This document shows, in pieces, positions 1-12,459 of a DNA stretch of 64,000 nucleotides; the first letter of the stretch is position 1; every line of letters begins with the position of its first letter. The stretch lies in the NCBI GenBank assembly GCA_028571685.1, contig CM053146.1, positions 114,427,431 to 114,491,430 of the forward strand. Direction: 5' to 3'. Under the pieces are notes generated by a model. The model ran no database searches. It was not told the DNA's origin and worked only from the letters and a program-made list of their open reading frames with translations. Source of the DNA: Heterohyrax brucei (Eukaryota > Chordata > Mammalia > Hyracoidea > Procaviidae). Both the position numbers and the translations under genes were made by a program.

Positions 1-760
1 AATGAGAATATGTGTGATGCAATAAATGCCATCTTGATAATTACTGCTGGCTGTCTGTAATTCAAGTTGCTATTCTCAGTCACCATTATCATCTTTGTCA
101 ATGTTTCTACCCTTGTTGACCTCTGTGATTTTGGATGTAATAAGACTGAATCATTATATTTATAACTGCTATGACATGGTATTTCATAGGAAGTGATATG
201 GCACCATACAAATTAGGCAAGTATCATAGCTGGGAAGAGATTCTAGCTGGCAAAGGGGCAATAGATTGTCTCAGTCACATCATCACAGTGGAAATGACAA
301 CATTGGTTTAATTTGGAGAATGCCACATCCAGAAAGCTGACAGCCATTCAAAACATATGTCAGGGAAAGGAGTTTTACTTTGCCAAAACAAAGAGACAAA
401 GAAGCTGTTTCAAATATCAGCAAGCTCACTGATCACTTGTCTGTTCTGAACATCTCAACATAGACCATCCACGTGAAACAGGGATGCTTAACATATACCA
501 AGCTGTTCTCATTCTTATTTTGGTGGTCAACCTGTTAATGTAGTTGATATAAATGATTTTCAGTTTCTGATCTTATGTGATCAAATCCAGGTTCCGTATT
601 GTAAATAACCATATGCCTTTGGTATGCTATATTAAGATGTATTTATACTGTTCTTTGACTGTACTCATTTTAAACATTTCATTAAAAACTTCAAATTATA
701 GAATTTTAAAGCTTTTTCAGGAAAACTAACAGATTTGTGTATCAATTAATATTTTAACAA
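1..760. other. Unique AT-rich sequence, no feature recognised
   Basis: No repeat family, long reading frame or RNA gene is recognised here. Positions 180-480 have a more balanced base composition than the flanks, without simple-sequence runs, so they are a reasonable place to look for conserved non-coding sequence, but nothing in the bases themselves proves function. Confidence 0.5.
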
Positions 761-868
761 GCTATAGTGGTACAGTGATTGAGAGCCACAGACACTAACT
801 AAAAGGTCAGCTGTTTAAATCCACTAGCCAATCTTTGGAAACCCTAAGGGGCAAGAGTTAAAGAACAT
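761..868 (+). repeat. AfroSINE-type SINE, 3'-truncated
   Basis: The tRNA-related head is visible: a box-A-like part around 'gtggtacagtgattgag', the 'ctaactaaaaggtcagc' segment and a box-B-like 'gtttaaatccac'. The copy stops soon after 'ggaaaccctaaggggca', so the RTE-like tail is missing. Divergence from the other copies is high, suggesting an old insertion. Confidence 0.75.
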
Positions 869-2149
869 GAGAGACCTTTATTAAAATATGTTGTAAGATA
901 CAAAATACAACATTCTATTCTATTTTATATTTACAATACTGAAATAAATTCTTCAATTTTGTTGAACAGGTTTATTACCTTAAAGAAAATGTAATCAGTT
1001 CAAAACTAGTTTGCACCATGGAGAGCTAAATATCTATTTTCTTTGGTTGCTTTGTTATATGATGTTATTTTTATAAAGGAAAACTGTTGAAATGACCATT
1101 GTACCATACAAGTATACCTGTAAATAATACAGATTTATTGGAAAATGACATGAAGGATTAGTTATGAAGAAGAGAGCTCAGACAAGTATAATAAAAATTG
1201 TTAACTTATAAACAGACATCATTATTTTGCTGTTCTTAGTAGGTTACTTTGCTTCCAACCTTTGTGAAACAAGGATATTTCATGCCAGCATATTGGACAT
1301 CTTAAATTTATGAGTTTTTAAAAATGAAGTTTATTGCCGTATCAGGGTTCCTACAATGGAAGAGCTTTTCTGGAAAAATGCCACTGGCCCGATGAGGTAG
1401 TAGAAATGCTGTATATGATTTGAAAACACATTTTTTAGGTGACTTAAAAGGCTAAGGAAGCCATTTTTAAGTTAATATAATTATCTTGGGAGATACCTTT
1501 ACATTCAAATATATTAAAGTTATCTTCAATACCTTCTGTAGCAAATTCATTACGTTTTCACTTATAAAATCTCTTGGCTGTTGGGTTGCATTTGTGTTTG
1601 TATTTAACTGCTTTACGTGTATTGAGAGAGGTTTCCAGTTTCATCACCAGTGTAGTACTGAGAATGAAATCATGTGTCTGTAAACTCATTTTGTAGAGTA
1701 GTGTGTTCATTGCATGCATCTCTCCATTTGGGCTTGTGTTTGTATTCATTCAGTTCTGCTCATTGCCTGTTTTATTCCTTATTTACACAATGCATCATAG
1801 TCTAATGGCTTATGTAGACTGTATAATGTTTGAAGACTTTGTTTCATCTATTGTAGTGCTTAAGGCAGTGTTTGGGGCAAGTGGCAGAAACAAATCAACT
1901 TGACTTATAAATATTAAGTACATGTGTCCATTCCTGCTGTGAAATTTGATGCTAGGTAAGACAGATTCTTAGGGTGTTTCTAGGCTCCCAATTGCCAAGA
2001 TGAAAAAGTATGGAAAGAGACTACTGGAATGGAAGCTAGAGGTGAGGCAGAAGATGGGATCCTGGTATCAGTAATATGATAATCTGTATAGGATCTAAAC
2101 AGCCAATGAAAGTTTATTGATTCACCTACTAAAAAGAGCCAACTACAAT
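869..2149. other. Unique AT-rich sequence, no feature recognised
   Basis: Several short open frames of about 60-66 codons occur on both strands between 1486 and 1903. None resembles a known protein and frames of this size are expected by chance in AT-rich DNA. No repeat was recognised. Confidence 0.5.
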
Positions 2150-2322
2150 TTAGAGTTGATTCTACAGAGTAGAACTTCCCGTAGAGTCTCCAAGACTGTA
2201 AATCTTTATGGAAGCAGACTGCTGCACCTTTCTCAAGCATAGTGGCTGATGGGTTTTAACATTTGAAGTTTTTAAGGTTTGACCTCTGAGTGCTTTTAAC
2301 TACTGCTCCACCAGGAATCCTG
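2150..2322 (-). repeat. AfroSINE-type SINE, extended variant (type C)
   Basis: Read on the minus strand it ends with the 'gagtagaactt' block of the tail region and carries the central extension typical of one SINE variant here ('gtaaatctttatggaagcag'). The tRNA-like head is at the right-hand end ('ccaccagg' near 2310). The RTE-like tail is only partly present. Confidence 0.7.
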
Positions 2323-2732
2323 TTTGTCCACAGACCTCCAAATATACTCTCATTGAGTCAGGCACTATCTTTCTATTACTGCAGAGGTTTTTGACATACT
2401 TTCCCCTCTTAAGAAGTTGTCGAAATTAATTTGAGTAATTTAAGCTTTCAAATCAGTTGAATATACATCCAAATTCTAATTTTCCCTTTATACTTTCTCT
2501 AACATGAATTGATACAGTTCAGTGTGTTTGTTTTTGTTTTTGACTTCTTTGCTTTTACCTTTTTCTTTCTTTCTTTCTTCTTTTTAAAAATCTACTTATA
2601 CACATTCTATTAATCTTCAACTCTTCTTGGTGCTTTTGCCTTTTCTTCCATACTTTATTATGCTTTTGACAGTTTTGTGTATGTGTATATTTTCTATTTA
2701 ATTTCAAAACTCAGTAGTTTACTTGTCTGATT
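2323..2732. other. Unique sequence with pyrimidine-rich stretch
   Basis: Holds a short CTTT microsatellite at about 2561-2583 within a long T-rich run. Nothing else is recognised. Confidence 0.5.
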
Positions 2733-2929
2733 GTTGTTGTTGGTTGTTGCTGAGTTGATTCTGACTCATAGCTGCCCTATGTATACAGAGTAGAACTTCT
2801 CTGTAGGAATCTTAAGGCTGTAACTTCTGAAAGCAGATGAGCAAACCTGTCACCTGAGATACCTGTGGTTTAAACCATCAACCTTTTAGCTAATAGCCAC
2901 AACTTAACTGTTTGCACCACTGGGGACTC
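2733..2929 (-). repeat. AfroSINE-type SINE, extended variant (type C)
   Basis: The tail is on the left ('gagttgattctgactcatag') and the tRNA-like head on the right ('caccactggggactcc'). A diverged central extension lies between ('ggctgtaacttctgaaagcag'-like). It is followed about 100 bp later by another copy on the same strand. Confidence 0.78.
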
Positions 2930-3033
2930 CTAACATATCCCATAATAAATCTATTGAAGATTAAAATACAGCAGTGCACAAAGCCTGGGCAGCGTGGATT
3001 GCAAGCCTCACGCCTTCTTACTCTTCCTGATTT

Positions 3034-3187
3034 GTTGCTGTTATATGCCATGAAGTTGAATCTGATTCATAGTGACGCTGTACAACAAAGTAGATCTGCC
3101 CCATGAGTTTCCCAGGGAGTGCCTGGTAGTCTTGAATTGTCAGCCTTTTGGCTAGCAGCCAGATCTGTTGACCATGCTGCCATGAAC
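3034..3187 (-). repeat. AfroSINE-type SINE, short variant (type A)
   Basis: Recognisable blocks in order on the plus strand: 'tgaatctgattcatagtgac', 'agatctgccccatgag', 'gtgcctggtagt', 'cagccttttggctagcagcc'. The head end is degraded ('gaccatgctgccatg'). Confidence 0.72.
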
Positions 3188-3966
3188 ACTTAGCTTAATA
3201 CTCAAGAGGGACCCTCTGCAGATATCTGGATTATTTCTTTGCATAGCTCTCTTCTCTCCTGTGAACTCTTATGTTGGACTCTTCAGATTCTCACATCCAC
3301 CTCCTAAATACAGCAAGTCTGTCATATTTCACCTTAGTGTCCCTTCCCTACTCTTAGAAATTCTCAGGGTAGAAAGGAGGAGTAATCACTTGTAGACTTA
3401 GTGAAACAAGCAGTTAAGTAATCTGTTATTTCATTCTGGTTGAAATTTAATTCCCCTGGGAGTATATTTTTAAAAGGGCAAAATTGCTTATAAAGGTATA
3501 CTCCAAAACTGTCTATTGTTAGTATCCACAGCAGTATATATCTTTATGACATACGTTGCTTACTACTGAGAAGAATTCCGCCAGACAGATACACATCTGC
3601 TCTAGCATTCATCAGCCTCACGAGTAGTTGGTGAAATGACTGATTTGGCAAAGACTTTGAATTGAATATGAATCTAAAAATTAGAGTTACAAGAATAACT
3701 CTGTAGTTGTTTATTCAGTAAGGGCATGGGATAAAAGGAATCAGAATTATCTCCTGATTTTCATTTAATAACCTTGTGACCTTGGGAGAAGTATATATTA
3801 CTCACCTGTAATCCTCAGTTCTCTCAGGGCTAAGTGGAAATGTTGGTTTAATGAGTGTATGAGTACAAATGAAAGTAGATATTAATTATTCACACTGGTT
3901 TTTCATTTTGAAGATAGGAGATATTCGTTAATACAAACTCATTTTTTTTTTTTTTTTTTAATAAGA
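3188..3966. other. Unique sequence, possible MIR fragment, poly-T
   Basis: Around 3754-3860 the words 'ccttgtgaccttgggagaag' and 'cctcagttctctcagg' resemble the core of an old MIR SINE on the plus strand, but the match is weak. A 19-20 bp T run at about 3942-3960 lies immediately before the LTR that follows. Confidence 0.35.
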
Positions 3967-4497
3967 CTGAGTGCCCTGAATTAAATTGTGTCCCCTCAAA
4001 AATGTGTGTATAATTTTGGCTGGGGCATAATTCCTGGTATTGTGTGATTGTCCACTAATTTGACAACCCATGTGATTTTCCTAAATATTGTGAATCCTGC
4101 TTTTATGATGTTCATGAACGGGATGGGCAGCAGTTGTGCTGTGAGATGGGACTCAATCTACATGATTGGATTGTGTCTTGAGCTGGTTCCTTTGGGGTAA
4201 TAAAAGAGAAACTTGAGCAGAAAGATGGGGGTGAGGGAAGGGAGACCTTATACCAACCGTAAAGCAGTGCCAGGAGCAGAGTGGGTCCTTTAACCCGGGA
4301 GCAGGGTTCCTGTGTGGAGACACTCCTAGTCTAGGGAAAGATTGATGACAATGACCTAGAGCGAACAGAAAAAGCCTCCCCCTGGAGCTAAAGACCAGAA
4401 TTAGGACTTTAGCCTTACTTGATTGTGAGGAAATAAATCTTTGTTAAAGCCATTGACTTAAAGTGTTTCTATTACAGCAGCACTAGACAACGAAGCA
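3967..4497 (+). mobile_element. Solo LTR, MaLR-like (afrotherian family, copy 1)
   Basis: Begins near 'TG..ccctgaattaaattgtg' and ends near 'agcagcactagacaacgaag'. It shares its whole order of blocks with six other full or near-full copies in this window: a 5' 'gaattgtgtccccc', 'aatttggctggg', a mid-section 'gcagtgccaggagcagagtg', and near the 3' end an AATAAA signal (about 4431) followed by 'ctttgttaaagccat'. TG..CA-like ends, about 530 bp length and a polyadenylation signal near the end are LTR hallmarks; the layout is like MST/THE-type MaLR LTRs. No internal retroviral part adjoins it. The exact family name was not checked. Confidence 0.7.
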
Positions 4498-6804
4498 CTG
4501 CATTAACTTCTAGATACCATTTTTGCAGCACTCATTCATTGACTCATTCAATATGAATTTATTGAGCACCTACATTATTTTAGGTGCCATGCGTTATTTT
4601 AGGTGTGTCACCATTATCTGCAAACAGCAATAAATTTCTAGAATACAGTATTGTTTTTATGTTGATCTGACATATGTTAGTGTAAGGCCATCGATTCTGG
4701 TGAAGCAATCATACAGTAATTACAATTTAAAGTATTTATGTCTCAAAATATTATTATTGTATATATTAATGCTATTTTAAATGCAGTTGTAGAAGGAATT
4801 ATGAGAGAAATTATTGAATAATTATCAGAATGAAGTTGAATTAATAGGTGTGACATCCAATTATAACTTGCCCCAAGAGAAATAGTGAGTGAAGGTTGAA
4901 TATTTCAGCCTTAGCTAAGACCCCCACTTGTGCTAACTTACACTAGACAGAACTCATAATGAGAAAGGAAATCGTTGTTAGAATCTCTTGTTATTAACAC
5001 CTCGGTAAAATTTAGAGCCTATGTATTATGTACATGGATTGAACTGTCAGATTATTCTCTTATCTAAAAATCTCACTATTATGGTCTGAATGTAGACTAA
5101 AAGCTGTTGTGGAGATTGCGGACAAAAGGAGCTGATACCTCTCTTGACATCTGACTATAATTTCTGGCTGAGATTGCAGGAAGGTAGTACCTTCTTAATT
5201 ACTTTTGCATGCTTTTGTAATAGAGCCAGAGATATTAGACTTCTTTGGGATTTAATACTTGATGTGAACTACTGATCCAGGTGTAGGACCAACTACAGCC
5301 ACTGTAGTTAGTAGAGGCAGAGATCCTAAGCTTTCAAACTTGGATAAACTGGGTTTTGAAGTCATTCAATGGGACACCATTCATTGTGGACTCCTAGGGG
5401 CAAACATTGCGTATTTACATAGGATGAAATAGCTCAGTACTTTAGGTATGATAAACACTGAGATGCTCATTGTTACTTCTCTAACCATCTTATAAAGAAT
5501 TTATTATAGCCGTGATATCTCAAAAAAAATTAAAATATTAATATGGTATCTTTCTCATAGAAGCAGAAAGCCTGTTTTGTATTAATACACCTGTTTCCAT
5601 TTACAGTATGTGAGAAAGCATATACTTACGTAAAAATTAATTTTGCTTTTGTTTGCCTGAAAGTTCTGTTCTCATACCTTTTGGTTGTTGTCCTGTAATG
5701 CGAGTCTCATTGAATTTTCTAGTGACTGATCTTAAATGTTTGTTGATGCTTGGGAAATAAAAAATAAAATTGTAACTGACATTATGTTTGTAAAATTTGA
5801 ATAAATCAATGATGCATACTCACAGTTGTTGAAATATTGTGCATTGACCTAATGGTAGCAGTTCAGCATTGTTGACATCCTACCTTACTTATTTCCAGGT
5901 TTTTGTACATCAGTATAGTGGTAAAAAAGCATGCAATTATACGTGGAGGAGAACTCTTTGTAATCTAGAGAGAAGTCAGTGGCAGAGGGTGAAGATTTGT
6001 TCATGTATTACATGAAAATATTAATTTAATTGGTTTCCTTTAAAACTTGTGTAAAAGTGGCAGTGATAGTTATAGAATTAGGAAGATAGTTCATGCTTAA
6101 AGAGATTTGGCCTTCTGTTTTGTTAATGAGTGACTTCAAAGATGAAATTTACATTAGGAACATTAATGTGATAATTTTGAAAGTACCCGTTAGTCTGACA
6201 CTTTTAGGATAAGGAAACTAAATTCTAGTGAAGTTCAGACTTATGGAAGAACAGTAGTAGATACTAGGCAAAACATAATCTGATCACAATAAAAATATAC
6301 TTTTGCGTGGAAAGTCTGTCAAAATGAATTTCAGATATTTAAAAAATGCATGTTAAATGTACTTTACTAAAGTTTTGAAGCAGAGAAAAATTATGTGCAA
6401 ATGAATGAAAATAGACTTTAAGTTTTTGAGCAGTAGCTGTATTTCTTGAAGTAAATGGCTGCTGAATGAATGAATACACAAATACAGGCCACCTGGCCAG
6501 CTGCCTAATTGGCTGAATGAATGTATGAATTTGTTTTCACTTTGGAAGTTTTTATGTTTTTGTCTCTACCAGAGGTGATTTTTGATGACCATCAAAAATG
6601 ACGAAGACAGTCTGTGATTCTTGTCCAGTGTAAAATCCCTAAATGGCAGTATTTCTGAACCCCAGTGGGAAGATCTGTCTTTATAGCACTTATTCATTCA
6701 GTGTGTATTGATGGAGCAGGTACTAGGATCCATGTGTTGCTTTAGGTGCATCACTATTATCTGTAAACAGAAATTGCTATTGTTTTGTCACCTCTTTCTT
6801 TTTA
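4498..6804. other. Mostly unique sequence with ancient-repeat scraps
   Basis: At 4535-4625 and again at 6690-6780 the window holds two diverged versions of the mammal-wide motif 'tcattcattcaacaaat..ttattgagcacctac..ggtgc' (related to L2/MIR-age repeats; class not resolved). The remaining ~2 kb is AT-rich with no recognised gene, RNA or repeat. Confidence 0.4.
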
Positions 6805-6973
6805 AAGAAGCACAGGTGGCACAGTGGTTAAGAGCTCAACTGCTAACCAAAAAGTCGGCAATTCAAAGCCACCGTTGTTCCTTGGAAGCCTGTGGGGCAG
6901 TTATATTCTGTCCTTTAGGACTGCTATGGTTCAGAATCCACTGATGGCAGTGAGTTTGGTTTTTGTTTTTTTG
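6805..6973 (+). repeat. AfroSINE-type SINE, short variant (type A)
   Basis: Nearly complete: head 'ggtggcacagtggttaagag', 'ctgctaaccaaaaagtcggc', box-B-like 'aattcaaagccacc', then 'ccttggaagcctgtggggca', 'ttctgtccttt', and the tail 'gatggcagtgagtttggttt' followed by a T-rich run. Confidence 0.88.
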
Positions 6974-7537
6974 GCCCTTCTTGAAATCTCTTCCCCTTTG
7001 TATTGTGACATATTTCTTTTTTCCTGACCTTATTTTATTTCTGTAAAATTTACCTCCTTGTAAATTCCCTTTCCTGACTGCCTGGGGAGGTCCCTGGAGC
7101 TCAGTCTTCGCCTTCTGTTCTTTGCTTGTTCCAGAGATTCTCAACCCTGGTTATGATCACAGCCTTAGGTGGGGAGGCCCCAAGCATGGACAACTTTTAA
7201 AAGCTCTGTGAGTGATTTTCATGCCCAACTATAGTTAAGATATATATTTTTATACTGTAGTCTGGGGAACTGTTTGTCTCTCAAAGCCTCAGCTGATTAG
7301 TGTCATGCCACTATTTCCTTTCGCTTTAAGTGCCTGCCTTGTGCTCCTGGCTAACCATGACACTTCCATTTAGAACTATCATTTCCCTGGCCTTTGTTCA
7401 AATATATTTTGCTTCCTGATTTATTAAAAATTTATTATTTATTTCCAATATGAAAATTTTTATAATTGAGACTTTCTTCTTTCATTCAATCTTTGTTGCA
7501 AACTAAGATTAAATAGATGCTCCTCATGAGGCCTTCA
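6974..7537. other. Unique sequence, no feature recognised
   Basis: No gene or repeat family recognised. A 93-codon minus-strand frame (6863-7144) mostly overlaps the SINE and shows no family resemblance. Confidence 0.5.
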
Positions 7538-7702
7538 AACCCTGGTTGCATAGTGCGTAAGTCCTGCAGCTGCTAACCAAAAGGTCAGCAGTTCAAACCT
7601 ATCAGGCTCTCCTTGGAAATTCCATAGGACAGTTCTATTCTGTCCTGTAGGGTTGCTGTGAGTCAGAATCATCTCAGTTGCAGTGAGTTTGGTTTTTGGT
7701 TT
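7538..7702 (+). repeat. AfroSINE-type SINE, short variant (type A)
   Basis: Complete head to tail: 'aaccctggttgcatagtg', 'gctgctaaccaaaaggtcag', 'cagttcaaacctatcagg', 'ctccttggaaattccatagg', 'ctattctgtcctgtagggtt' and the terminal 'gtttggtttttggttt'. Confidence 0.9.
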
Positions 7703-8232
7703 GAGGCAAGTGTTAGCTCCTTCGTTTCTCTAGAAGCTAATGACTGTTGTTTTCAGAGTCGAGTTAAAAATTGTGATCTTGAAATACCAGTCTTCAAAAT
7801 ATAGATACATCCATCAGCTTCCTCACAGAACATCTGCTTCAGCCTTTTAAAGGAGAGCTTAAGCATTGTCACCTTCGGACTTGCCTGAAAGCGATAGCTA
7901 TCTTTCCTTTCCAAGTCATAATTTGTTGTATCATATAACTATCAAAGCTGGGCTGTTACTTATAAGACAAAATCCTGACTGATCCTGTCCTGACATCTAA
8001 CTATGAATGTGTATTTAAATTTTTCCTTTTTTGTTATCACCAAATTTTTTGTTAATGAGTCAGGGCACTGAAAAGTGAGGTATAGATTGTGGTAAGGAAT
8101 GTTAAAATTAGAAATAGTCTATTTTACATAAAATATTTTCTACAAGTTCATTGTTCAACATTTGCTATATGCCTATTATGTGCTAGGAGCTTCCATATGT
8201 ATCTCTTATTTTATCCTATGTGAAATGAAATA
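7703..8232. other. Unique sequence with a scrap of ancient repeat
   Basis: About 8150-8190 reads like the mammal-wide 'ttcaacatttgctatatgcctattatgtgctagg' class of old repeat. The rest is not recognised. Confidence 0.4.
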
Positions 8233-8390
8233 GTAGTAGCCTGGTGGCATAGTGATTAAGTGCTATGGCTGGTAAACAGAAGGTCAGCAGTTCAAATCCA
8301 CCAGGCACCTTTTGGAAACTATGTGGGGGCAGTTCTGCTCTCACTACAGGGTTCCTGTGAGTTGGATTGACTTTTATGAGTTATTATGAG
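8233..8390 (+). repeat. AfroSINE-type SINE, short variant (type A)
   Basis: Head 'cctggtggcatagtgattaa', box-B-like 'cagttcaaatccaccagg', middle 'ggaaactatgtgggggca', tail 'gtgagttggattgact'. The end is truncated just after the conserved tail core. Confidence 0.88.
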
Positions 8391-8625
8391 TTGGAATTTG
8401 AATTTTAAAAGAATGAGAACACTGAGACTGAGATCCAACAACATTAATCAGTTTTCCTCAGGTCAAAGGAATAAGTGGGATTCAAGCTTATGTTGTCTGA
8501 TTGTAAATTTGGAGGTTTATCTTCCTGTCCTGCCATTGTTAAGCTCTCGATGGGAAGGAATCTTTACCCTTTTATGACATTAGCATTTCTCTTTCATTAA
8601 ACTCAGTGAACATGATAAACTAAGG

Positions 8626-8785
8626 AAACCAAACCTGCTGTCATCGAGCTGATTCTGACTTGTTAACAACCCTATAAGACAGTAGAACTGCCCTATGGAG
8701 TTTCCAAGGAGTGCCTGGTGGATTCAAATTGCTGATCTTTTGGTTAGCAGCCATAGCACTTAAGAACTATGCCTCCAGGTTTTCC
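8626..8785 (-). repeat. AfroSINE-type SINE, short variant (type A)
   Basis: Reverse copy: tail 'aaaccaaacctgctgtcatc' on the left; 'gacagtagaactgccctatg', 'tttccaaggagtgcctggtg', 'tggttagcagcc' and 'cctccaggttttcc' to the right. With the previous copy it forms a tail-to-tail pair 235 bp apart. Confidence 0.88.
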
Positions 8786-11702
8786 AGTGAATGTGGTAGT
8801 CACTCCTTAAGATACTAGCAAAGAAATGTGAAGAGGAGCACAGGATAAGCTGAATTTATCAGCTCTTCATGCAAAAGCTCTTCCAGATGTAGTCTCAACT
8901 ACAAAGGGTACCACTGGTCAACAGCTGTCAGCATTGTATTGTTAGAGTTATATAAATGAATGCCTGGTTTACAGGGTAGAGATAAAAATGTTCTAAACTT
9001 ATATTTTGTAAAATGTATCAACACACTATCTTTTAGTAATTCTGTTAGTGATAATGATGATGGTTCCACAATGGGAATGAGGTAAACACCATGTTTTTGT
9101 ATGTAGTGAAAGATTAATAATGTGCACATTGTATTGTTAAGAAACAGTTTTACTTAATTTAGTTTAAGCTTTGCCATTCATTGTTAAAGATTCAGACTAA
9201 TGAAAATTCAAGACAATGTAGACCAAAAGTTTTTTCTTTCAAAGAGAAAGATGAGTTTCCCTAAAACTGTCACTGTGAAATTGGAAGTAAAATCCCAGCG
9301 TTCCCTTGTTGGCTGTTGTGTGCTAGGAAAGACTTCCTATACCAGTCATCATGGGACAGGAGACCACAGCTGCCTTCCATCCTCTATGGCTAGAGAGAAG
9401 GAAATTGAGCACTTTCCTGGAGAAGACCTGTCTTATTGGGTCACTGTGTTATATGTGAAATGGATTTCCCAATTTGGATCTCATGAGCAAATGGCTCTTA
9501 TAATGAAGACTTCAATTATATTTATTTTTTGCTGGAATAGAAACCTATTATACTTTAAAAATGATAATTACTTTCATTATGTGAATAACTGAGTAAATAG
9601 AATGCTTATCCGTAACCATTTCTATTTTAAATTGAATAAATAGTAGGTTTTCGTTATAAAGGTAACGAAATACTATTGTTTGGACTTTCCTTCCTTTCTC
9701 AAATTTAGACCCAAAACTTTGTTTTCTTAGATGCTCTGTTATTTAGATATTTTACTTGAACTTTGCTATGAATAGAAAAATTAAGAGCGGGAACCCGAAC
9801 TTCAAAGAGAAATGTAATTTTACTCTTTCAGCTAAGTTGCTGCGATCAAAAGCATTTGAGAAGTGACCTGTATGGCCATTACAAGTAATTGGAAAAGAAG
9901 TACAATTTCTTATTACTGCATCTAGAAATGAGGACAGTATTCTTTAAACATAAAGAATATGAAAATTTGCACACTCAATCCTTGTATTAATTAGCGGCTA
10001 GTATCAAGGCATTTCATTGTTTTTATAACCTGTGTTCAGAAATAAAACTGCTCTTATTTAATTGCTACTTAGCAAAAACATTAAAATCAAGTTTATAATA
10101 TTAAAAAAAAGGTAGAAAATGGCGATGGGCTAAACATACAGAATAGAGTTTAATTACAATTAGAGGGAAACAGTATTTTTTCTACTCCCAAACCAAATTG
10201 AAGTCTACTGAATTTTCTTGCCTTATTTTTTTCTATGTATTTGGCAGCTAAGGAATAAATTGCCTTTTAGACAAAAAACCTTTTCATTATGGTGCTCACT
10301 GTGTTGTTCCTGCTTTGCACTAATGGGAACTTCTTTGAGGGAACTGTTCAGTCAACAGGGGTGTATGGATTTTTCTGAAAGAAGCTTTCAGGGAAAGTTT
10401 TTATTTTTTACCTACACTGTGAATTAATTGTACTGAACAGTATTTGTCATGCAAAGTCCATGGAATGCTTAGTATTTATAGATGCTAACTTGCAGATCTC
10501 TAATTGGAAAAGTCTCTTTATTTTTTATGATCTTACAAAAAATAAGAAGAAAACATTCTGGATTGTCTGTACTTTTTTGTTTTTTTTTTTTTTAAGGCTG
10601 CTTCTACAAGAGTTCAATGCCCATGCTTACTGTTATGCTAGGATCAATTCTATGGCAACTGATTTTTTCTATATGGATGAGAATTAAGTAATTTTTCAAA
10701 AAGAGAAATGTAAGTGAAAATTGAGTTGCTGTATAGGAGTCACCTTGTGTTTCTGTGTCTTACTCGTGCCGTAAGGACTTAACATCCCGTGGGAGAAGAG
10801 GTAGGACGTGCTGCTCGGAAAGACAGCGCCAGCCAGACTTGGACCAACTGTGTGTGGGGGTGGGGAGGGTAAGAGAAGGCTGAGGAGGGCTGTGAGGTGG
10901 CAGCACTCTGTAAGAGTAGGGGACGTCTAGGCTGGGAGAATGCCTTGTGCTTGAACAGTAAGAAACCACCCAAGGTCTCACAGAAGTGATTCATTCGCAG
11001 CTGCATTCTAGAGTTTGTTTCTCAGTGTAAAGCGTTTCCTTTTCATATCTCAAACTAATTGTTATTGGTAGTCTTAAAAAAAAAAGGAAAGAAACCATTT
11101 AGTCACATAGTACAGTATGCTGGCTACTGTAGAGAGAAAGTGAGCACCTGGTCTCTATCATTAAGGAGTTAGTGTACTTAGAAAACTGGAGAGCTGTACA
11201 GATACAAGGTGGTACCGTTGCTGTAGTGCTCTAATCGGGCAATTACACATTCAGATTTGTAGAACCAAAAGTACCCTTAAACTCTCTAGATTCTTATTTA
11301 ACAGTACTTTATTATGAAAAAATAGTGAAGTCAGATTACATGCACTGTTATGGTCTGACCATCAGTTTTATCATTGTGTAAACAGACACCACATTATAGA
11401 TCTATGCTGAAGAGTCGACATGTTCAACAATAAAGTACTTGTCTTTATTTGCTGGCATCTTTGAATGTTAAATCCAGGAAAGATTTTAAATATTTCATGG
11501 TCCCTTCCTACTCCCCTGTCACCCCACAGTGAGTGAAAAAGGCCTAGGACATTAAAGACTAGTCCTGTGTTACTCTGGTACTTTAATAACAGGGCCACAA
11601 CTCCAAATAAAGACTCTGGCCTCTAGGCCAATGTTGGCGGAGGCTCGATTTAGGTGTATATAGACATTGGCTCATGTCCCCTCTGAGCTTAAACTCTTGT
11701 CA
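8786..11702. other. Unique sequence, one chance-sized ORF, GC-richer block
   Basis: No repeat family was recognised in this 2.9-kb stretch. It contains a 130-codon plus-strand open frame (9200-9592) with no recognisable domain, an 8-bp perfect inverted repeat (TTTCGTTA/TAACGAAA, about 9648-9671), and a GC-richer island around 10740-11030 within otherwise AT-rich DNA. None is sufficient to call a gene. Confidence 0.45.
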
Positions 11703-12085
11703 GTTTCTTAGTTATCTTGTACTGCTATGATAGAAATACTACAAATGGGTGGCTTTAACAAACAGAAATTTCTTATCTCACAGTTTAGAAAGTTAAAAGT
11801 TCAAAGTCAGAGTGCCTGCTCTTGTGAAAAACTCTCTGGAGGATGGTCCTTGTCTCTTGAGCATCTGTTTCTTGACAGACTTCTTGTGTCATGACATCTG
11901 TCTTCCTCCATCTCTCCTCGCTTATTTGAGCACTTTTATACTGTATCTCAGAAGACATTGATTTGATACTCCCTACACTGTCATTTTAACATAACAAGGA
12001 AAACTCATTCACAAACAAGATTATAACCACAGATACAGGGGTTAGGGTTTATAACACTGTTTTTAGGAGGGACATAAGTCCACCT
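11703..12085 (-). mobile_element. Solo LTR, MaLR-like, 3'-end-proximal copy (copy 2)
   Basis: In reverse orientation the LTR 3' end is on the left ('cttagttatcttgtactgct', 'aaatactacaaatgggtggc', 'cagaaatttcttatctcaca'). The copy continues through 'aaaactctctggaggatgg' to about 12085 and then fades. It is shorter and more diverged than the other copies, so boundaries are approximate. Confidence 0.55.
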
Positions 12086-12459
12086 GTAATGTGTTATACT
12101 ATTGACTTGAAATAGAATTACTGATCTTTAACTGCCCAGAAGCCCTGAATCACATGCCCCTGACTACCTCCCCAAATTCATCACCCACTTCTCTTCCTCT
12201 GCTTCAGTACCCTAGCCTCAGAAGTCTTCTTTCCTTTCTTTTAGCCCAAAAAAGTCTCACTGCAGAACTTTTCAAGAGCTTGGGATACTCCACTCACTTT
12301 AGCCCCGTTTGCCACTCCATCTGATGATAATAACATCATATGTTCTCAAATAAGTATTCTTAGGAACAGTGTCTACCTTTTTGACTTTTAAAACTGAAAC
12401 AAGCCTCACTATACCTAAAACAACCATTTATTTTTCCCTCATGGATAAAATAAAAATGG
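12086..12459. other. Unique sequence, no feature recognised
   Basis: Slightly pyrimidine-rich, without recognisable genes or repeats. Confidence 0.5.

Noticed and set aside
6824..6944. Possible functional tRNA-like gene in SINE heads
   Set aside because: The SINE heads have box-A/B-like segments but no foldable acceptor stem or anticodon arm with tRNA pairing; they are repeat heads, not tRNA genes.
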